DNA of 33,314 nucleotides from Patescibacteria group bacterium. GTDB lineage: Bacteria > Patescibacteriota > Microgenomatia > UBA1406 > GWC2-37-13. The DNA lies in NCBI GenBank assembly GCA_026416975.1, contig JAOAEC010000007.1:1-33314 (forward strand), read 5' to 3'. The notes under the pieces were generated by a model. It saw nothing but the letters and a program-made list of their open reading frames with translations. It did not search any database and was not told the DNA's origin. Of this stretch, positions 29,901-33,314 are shown one piece after another (position 1 is the first letter of the stretch; every line of letters starts with the position of its first letter). Both the position numbers and the translations under genes were made by a program.

Positions 29901-31187
29901 TTATTGGTTTTGATAATAATCCCAAACATATTGACAATAACTGCGATTACCAAGCCGGGAAAAACGATTAAAACAGGCGCTGCGACCATTATAACGAGTA
30001 ATTGCTCGATAAACCTCTTCTTGTGTCCAGAAAAAAGGATTGGCGGCCCGGGCGCCGGTTTTAAGAAGAAAAGCAGCAGCATAAATACTATCTTTAATAT
30101 TACAAGGATCAGGGGTGTGAGAATAGTCGCCATAAATATTGATTGCCTGACCATAACTTGCCCAAGCGTTGGGACAATAACCAGGAGCGCAACCAGGACA
30201 ATTGTTTGTTCCAAACCGATCAACACCGGTGGTAAACTGCATTGGTCCTTTTTCCGAACAAGTATTAATAAAACAATTAGGAATGCTATTACCTGGTTGG
30301 CTATATAAAGAGATTTCTTCATTAGAATAATTAAAAGTAGAAGGAGACTCAACCTTCATTACTGCTTCTAAAATTTTTGGTGGGACACCAACTTTTGAAC
30401 CAGCCTCTTGAAATAATTTAGAAAGGCTAAGAGAGATTAAAGGAGACGATGGTAGCGGTGAAATAGGAGGAGTTAATGATTGATTGGGAAGATTAGGAGA
30501 ATTGTTTAATGGTTCATTAGCAGTTTGGTTATTTGATTGAGTGGTAGATAAAGAGGTAAGAATTCTTAAAAAATCAATTAACAAAGAAAAATTATTTTGA
30601 GGATTAGCTATGAATGTTGGATTAACCGAAGGAGAAGTAGTAATTTCTCTTGCTTGAATTGAGGTTTGAAGATGTTGGGAATACGAGTTTTCTTTAAAAT
30701 CTTTGTATTCTGAAGCGTTTCTTTCATCTGGCTGATTGTTTACAAAAGGAGTAAAAATGACTAAATTATTATAAGAAAGAAGATTTTCTAAACCTTGTTC
30801 CTTTAACCAAAGAATAGCTTTTTCTTTTCCATCTTTGTTTTTGGGAGAAACAAACAAAGTATTTAAATAAGAAGAGTAATCAATAGAAAAATCAGTGTTT
30901 TCTATTGGTAGTTGATTTTGGAGATTATTTAATTTTTCTGTTTCCTGAAAAGAAAGGGTTTTATAACTTATATTTGTTTTTATTGACGAATCAGTGGAAT
31001 TAGAGCTTGATAAAGAATTTGTTTTAGCCTCTTTTTGCAAATCAAGTTTTTCCGGAAGTTTATTTTTTGTTAAAGATAATTTTTGGTAAACAACAGATTT
31101 TTTTTTAAAGTCTAATTTTTTAAGCAAAAAATTTAATAAGATTAAAATAAAAAAAATGATGGTGAGAACAACAATTATTTTTTTCAT
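29901..31187 (-). CDS. Membrane-anchored lytic-transglycosylase-like protein
   Basis: 428 aa. N-terminal TM (KKIIVVLTIIFFILILLNFLL), a domain with paralogy to the convergent M15 gene (about 90-160), a long Ser/Asn/Pro-rich linker, and a C-terminal SLT/lysozyme-like domain: AGSKVGVPPKILEAVMKVES with catalytic Glu near 280, GPMQFT (314-319) and AITRYNG (395-401). Extra Cys residues (CFINTC, NNCPGCAPGYC) suggest disulfides or metal binding. It cleaves the glycan strands of peptidoglycan. VirB1-like enzymes of this kind accompany type IV secretion systems, matching the VirB6-like neighbour. ATG 31187 is chosen over TTG 31202 because it gives a clean Lys-Lys-TM start. Confidence 0.82.
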   Translation of the reverse strand: MKKIIVVLTIIFFILILLNFLLKKLDFKKKSVVYQKLSLTKNKLPEKLDLQKEAKTNSLSSSNSTDSSIKTNISYKTLSFQETEKLNNLQNQLPIENTDFSIDYSSYLNTLFVSPKNKDGKEKAILWLKEQGLENLLSYNNLVIFTPFVNNQPDERNASEYKDFKENSYSQHLQTSIQAREITTSPSVNPTFIANPQNNFSLLIDFLRILTSLSTTQSNNQTANEPLNNSPNLPNQSLTPPISPLPSSPLISLSLSKLFQEAGSKVGVPPKILEAVMKVESPSTFNYSNEEISLYSQPGNSIPNCFINTCSEKGPMQFTTGVDRFGTNNCPGCAPGYCPNAWASYGQAINIYGDYSHTPDPCNIKDSIYAAAFLLKTGARAANPFFWTQEEVYRAITRYNGRSACFNRFSRLGNRSYCQYVWDYYQNQ

Positions 31188-31192
31188 TTTAG

Positions 31193-31221
31193 TTGACAAC
31201 AATTAATTTTTTATTCATAAT
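31193..31221 (+). promoter_or_regulatory. Promoter of the clp gene, leaderless geometry
   Basis: Perfect TTGACA (31193-31198), 17-nt spacer, CATAAT (31216-31221), then aaatct and ATG 31228. It lies in the 40-bp gap to the divergent transglycosylase gene, whose start is at 31187. Confidence 0.6.
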
Positions 31222-31227
31222 AAATCT

Positions 31228-33314
31228 ATGACCGGTTTCTTTGATTTTATAAAAAAAGGGAGGGGGAACGCAAATCAAAATCAAACAGGTGTTTCTTTAT
31301 CTTCTCAATCGTTTCAAAATCCATATCAAGCACAGAATATAGATCAAAATCAACAATCAACAAGAAAAGTAAGCTATTCGGGCATAGGACCAAATCCAGG
31401 CGATGGTCAACCATATTTAAGAATTATTGAGCCATCAAAAAACAATAATAATAAAAAACCAGCATCTTTTTCTACCCAATCTAATCAAGTTTTAAATAAT
31501 TTAAGTGGTCAAAAAACCGCTTTTTTATCAACAAGTTCAGCAAAAACAAACAATGATAAAAAAAGCGATTTGGATCTGATGACTCATCTTACTCAACGAG
31601 CTAATAGAATATTTCTTTCTTCTCAGACAAAAGCTAAGGAGTTATCAGCAAATTTTGTTGATAGCGAGCATCTTTTACATGGTCTTTTGTCTGATAACGA
31701 GATTTATAATCTTTTGATTGATCTAAAAATTCAACCACAGCTAATTGAAGAAGAGCTAAACAAAATTTATAAAAAAGAGAATAATCAAGGAATACCCCAA
31801 CTTTCTCCCCGAGTAAAAAAAATTTTAAATGATTCCTTAGTGATTGCCAGGAAATTAGGTTTTGAGTTTATTTCGCCGGAACACATTCTTTTAGCCTTGT
31901 ATGAAGAAGGAGAGGGGGTTGGTGCTAGAATCTTGGCTAAGTTGGGTTTAAAAAAAGAAGAGCTTAATAAAAAAATTCTTGGAAAAAAAGAAGGATTGGA
32001 TGAAGGAAAGAAAAAATTAGAAAAAAAGAAAAGTGTTTTGGAAGAGTTTACCATTGATTTAACGGTTAAGGCGGCGCAAGGTCTTTTGGATCCAGTAGTG
32101 GAAAGGTCAGAGGTGATTGAAAGAGTGATCCATATTTTATCTCGTCGAACAAAAAATAATCCGGCTTTAGTCGGCGAAGCTGGTGTTGGAAAAACCGCTA
32201 TTGTTGAGGGCTTGGCGCAAAAAATCGTTGCCAAGCAGGTACCAGAACCGCTTTTAAACAAAAAACTGCTTCAATTAGATTTAATGAATATTTTAGCTGG
32301 CGCTTCTCATCGAGGCGAGTTTGAGGAAAGAATGAAGAATTTAATTGAAGAAGTAAAAGAGAGCCAAAATCAAATAATTCTTTTTATTGACGAAATTCAT
32401 AACATTGTTGGCGCTGGTTCCTCGGGTGAGGGAAGTTTAGACGCTTCTAATTTTTTAAAACCAGCTTTAGCCAGAGGTGAGATTCAGTTAATCGGCGCGA
32501 CAACTTTAACTGAGTATCGAAAATATATTGAGAAAGATCCAGCACTTGAGCGACGATTTCAATCAGTATTAGTGCCAGAACCAACTGAGGAACAGGCGAT
32601 TAAAATGTTAAAAGCGACAAGAGACAAATACGAAGTATTTCATCGGGTGAAAATTCCTGATGAGGCGATTGAGGCGGCGGTTAAATTTTCTAAACGTTAT
32701 ATAGGTGATAGATTTTTGCCAGACAAGGCAGTTGATTTGATTGATGAGGCAGCTTCAGCTGTTCGTTTACCTTTAATTTCTTTACCAGAAGAGATTACCT
32801 CTTTACAAACAAGAATAAGTGAGTTAAATCAAGAATTAAAAGAAACTGAGAAAAAAGGCGATGGGGTTAGGGCAAGAATTTTAAGATCAAAATTAGATGA
32901 TTTAACCTCGGTTTTAAAAGAAAAACAAGAAGAATATAATCTGAAAAAATCGCAAACAACTACTGCAGTGACCATTGAAATAATTAAAGACATTGTTTCT
33001 CGCTGGACGGGGATTCCTGTTTCTAAAATTACCTCCTCTGAATTAGAAAGATTGGCTAATTTGGAAAAAATTATGCATGAGCGATTAATTAATCAAGAAA
33101 CAGCTGTTTCGGCAGTGGCGCAGGCAGTTAGACGCGGTCGTGCTGGTTTAAAATCACAAACAAGACCGATTGGTAGTTTTGTTTTTTTAGGACCAACCGG
33201 TGTGGGAAAAACCGAGTTGGCAAAAACCTTAGCTGATGTTTTATTTGGTCAAGAAGAGGCAATGATTAGGTTTGATATGACTGAGTATATGGAAAAACAT
33301 GAAGTGGCTAAGCT
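31228..33314 (+). CDS. clpC: ClpC/ClpB-type AAA+ unfoldase, N-terminal 695 residues
   Basis: Runs off the window end without a stop. About 110 residues of an Asn/Gln/Ser-rich low-complexity extension come first, then a Clp N-domain (DLMTHLTQRANRIFLSSQ..., SPEHILLALYEEG). The first AAA+ domain has Walker A GEAGVGKTAIVEG (catalytic Lys322) and Walker B ILFIDEIHNIVGAG. A short middle region of roughly ClpC size (coiled-coil SLQTRISELNQELKETEKKGD) follows, then the second Walker A GPTGVGKTEL (Lys661). It unfolds proteins for ClpP or remodels aggregates. The short middle domain favours ClpC over ClpB; the missing C-terminus prevents a check of the ClpP-binding loop. Its own promoter precedes it. 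Confidence 0.88.
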   Translation, partial: MTGFFDFIKKGRGNANQNQTGVSLSSQSFQNPYQAQNIDQNQQSTRKVSYSGIGPNPGDGQPYLRIIEPSKNNNNKKPASFSTQSNQVLNNLSGQKTAFLSTSSAKTNNDKKSDLDLMTHLTQRANRIFLSSQTKAKELSANFVDSEHLLHGLLSDNEIYNLLIDLKIQPQLIEEELNKIYKKENNQGIPQLSPRVKKILNDSLVIARKLGFEFISPEHILLALYEEGEGVGARILAKLGLKKEELNKKILGKKEGLDEGKKKLEKKKSVLEEFTIDLTVKAAQGLLDPVVERSEVIERVIHILSRRTKNNPALVGEAGVGKTAIVEGLAQKIVAKQVPEPLLNKKLLQLDLMNILAGASHRGEFEERMKNLIEEVKESQNQIILFIDEIHNIVGAGSSGEGSLDASNFLKPALARGEIQLIGATTLTEYRKYIEKDPALERRFQSVLVPEPTEEQAIKMLKATRDKYEVFHRVKIPDEAIEAAVKFSKRYIGDRFLPDKAVDLIDEAASAVRLPLISLPEEITSLQTRISELNQELKETEKKGDGVRARILRSKLDDLTSVLKEKQEEYNLKKSQTTTAVTIEIIKDIVSRWTGIPVSKITSSELERLANLEKIMHERLINQETAVSAVAQAVRRGRAGLKSQTRPIGSFVFLGPTGVGKTELAKTLADVLFGQEEAMIRFDMTEYMEKHEVAK

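Noticed and set aside
29873-30352. 159-codon - strand frame, hydrophobic, in the transglycosylase region
   Set aside because: Another frame of the same strand reads the catalytic domain with GPMQFT and AITRYNG, so this is a shadow.
31785-32261. 158-codon - strand frame in the clp gene
   Set aside because: Antisense to the Clp N-domain and first Walker A region, Ser/Phe-rich shadow.

Overview
The window is AT-rich DNA that most resembles a Candidate Phyla Radiation bacterium (Patescibacteria), probably of the Microgenomates (OP11) side. This is inferred from gene content, not from a marker search. The pointers are two tandem Mbov_0395/TrbC-VirB2-like pilins, a DUF2298 membrane protein, a bacterial rpmH-yidC-khpB block without rnpA, archaeal-type mevalonate enzymes, an archaeal/eukaryal-type ATP-dependent DNA ligase, near absence of Shine-Dalgarno sequences, and A-rich repeats inserted in frame in conserved enzymes. 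TGA is used as a stop, so the code looks standard.

Layout. 1-1076: the 3' end of an unknown gene, a convergent small gene and a small promoter-linked ORF. 1429-8307: an isoprenoid block on the + strand: HMG-CoA reductase, HMG-CoA synthase, archaeal-type thiolase, a DUF35-like OB-fold protein without its zinc ribbon, mevalonate kinase, a mevalonate-(di)phosphate decarboxylase and isopentenyl phosphate kinase. No phosphomevalonate kinase is seen, so the set reads as the alternative mevalonate route ending in isopentenyl phosphate and then IPP. 8304-8950 (- strand): two VirB2-like pilins. 9042-9737: undecaprenyl diphosphate synthase, a plausible consumer of the IPP. 9802-12650: a Fic protein and the DNA ligase. 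12653-17729: two GT2 glycosyltransferases, an endonuclease/exonuclease/phosphatase protein, a 500-bp spacer with two convergent promoters, a 47-codon ORF and a long hairpin, then the DUF2298 protein.

17787-21474: valS (lacking the usual C-terminal extension), rpmH, yidC and khpB/jag: tRNA charging, a ribosomal protein, membrane insertion and RNA binding. 21612-25641: a small XRE regulator and a very large unknown protein split by a one-base frameshift in a T6 run. 25681-31187: an envelope block that looks like part of a type IV secretion/conjugation-like machine: a secreted Cys-rich protein ending in a VirB2-like pilin domain, a VirB6/TrbL-like polytopic protein, an anchored M15 peptidase and an anchored lytic-transglycosylase-like protein. 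The window ends inside a ClpC/ClpB-type AAA+ chaperone.

Two features run across the whole window. First, several promoters have the form -35 / 17 nt / -10 followed by only about 6 nt before the ATG, which predicts leaderless mRNAs. Second, A/T-rich 'atcaaaa'-type repeats, sometimes with a 16-bp palindrome, occur both between genes and in frame inside HMG-CoA reductase, DNA ligase, ValRS and the DUF2298 protein.
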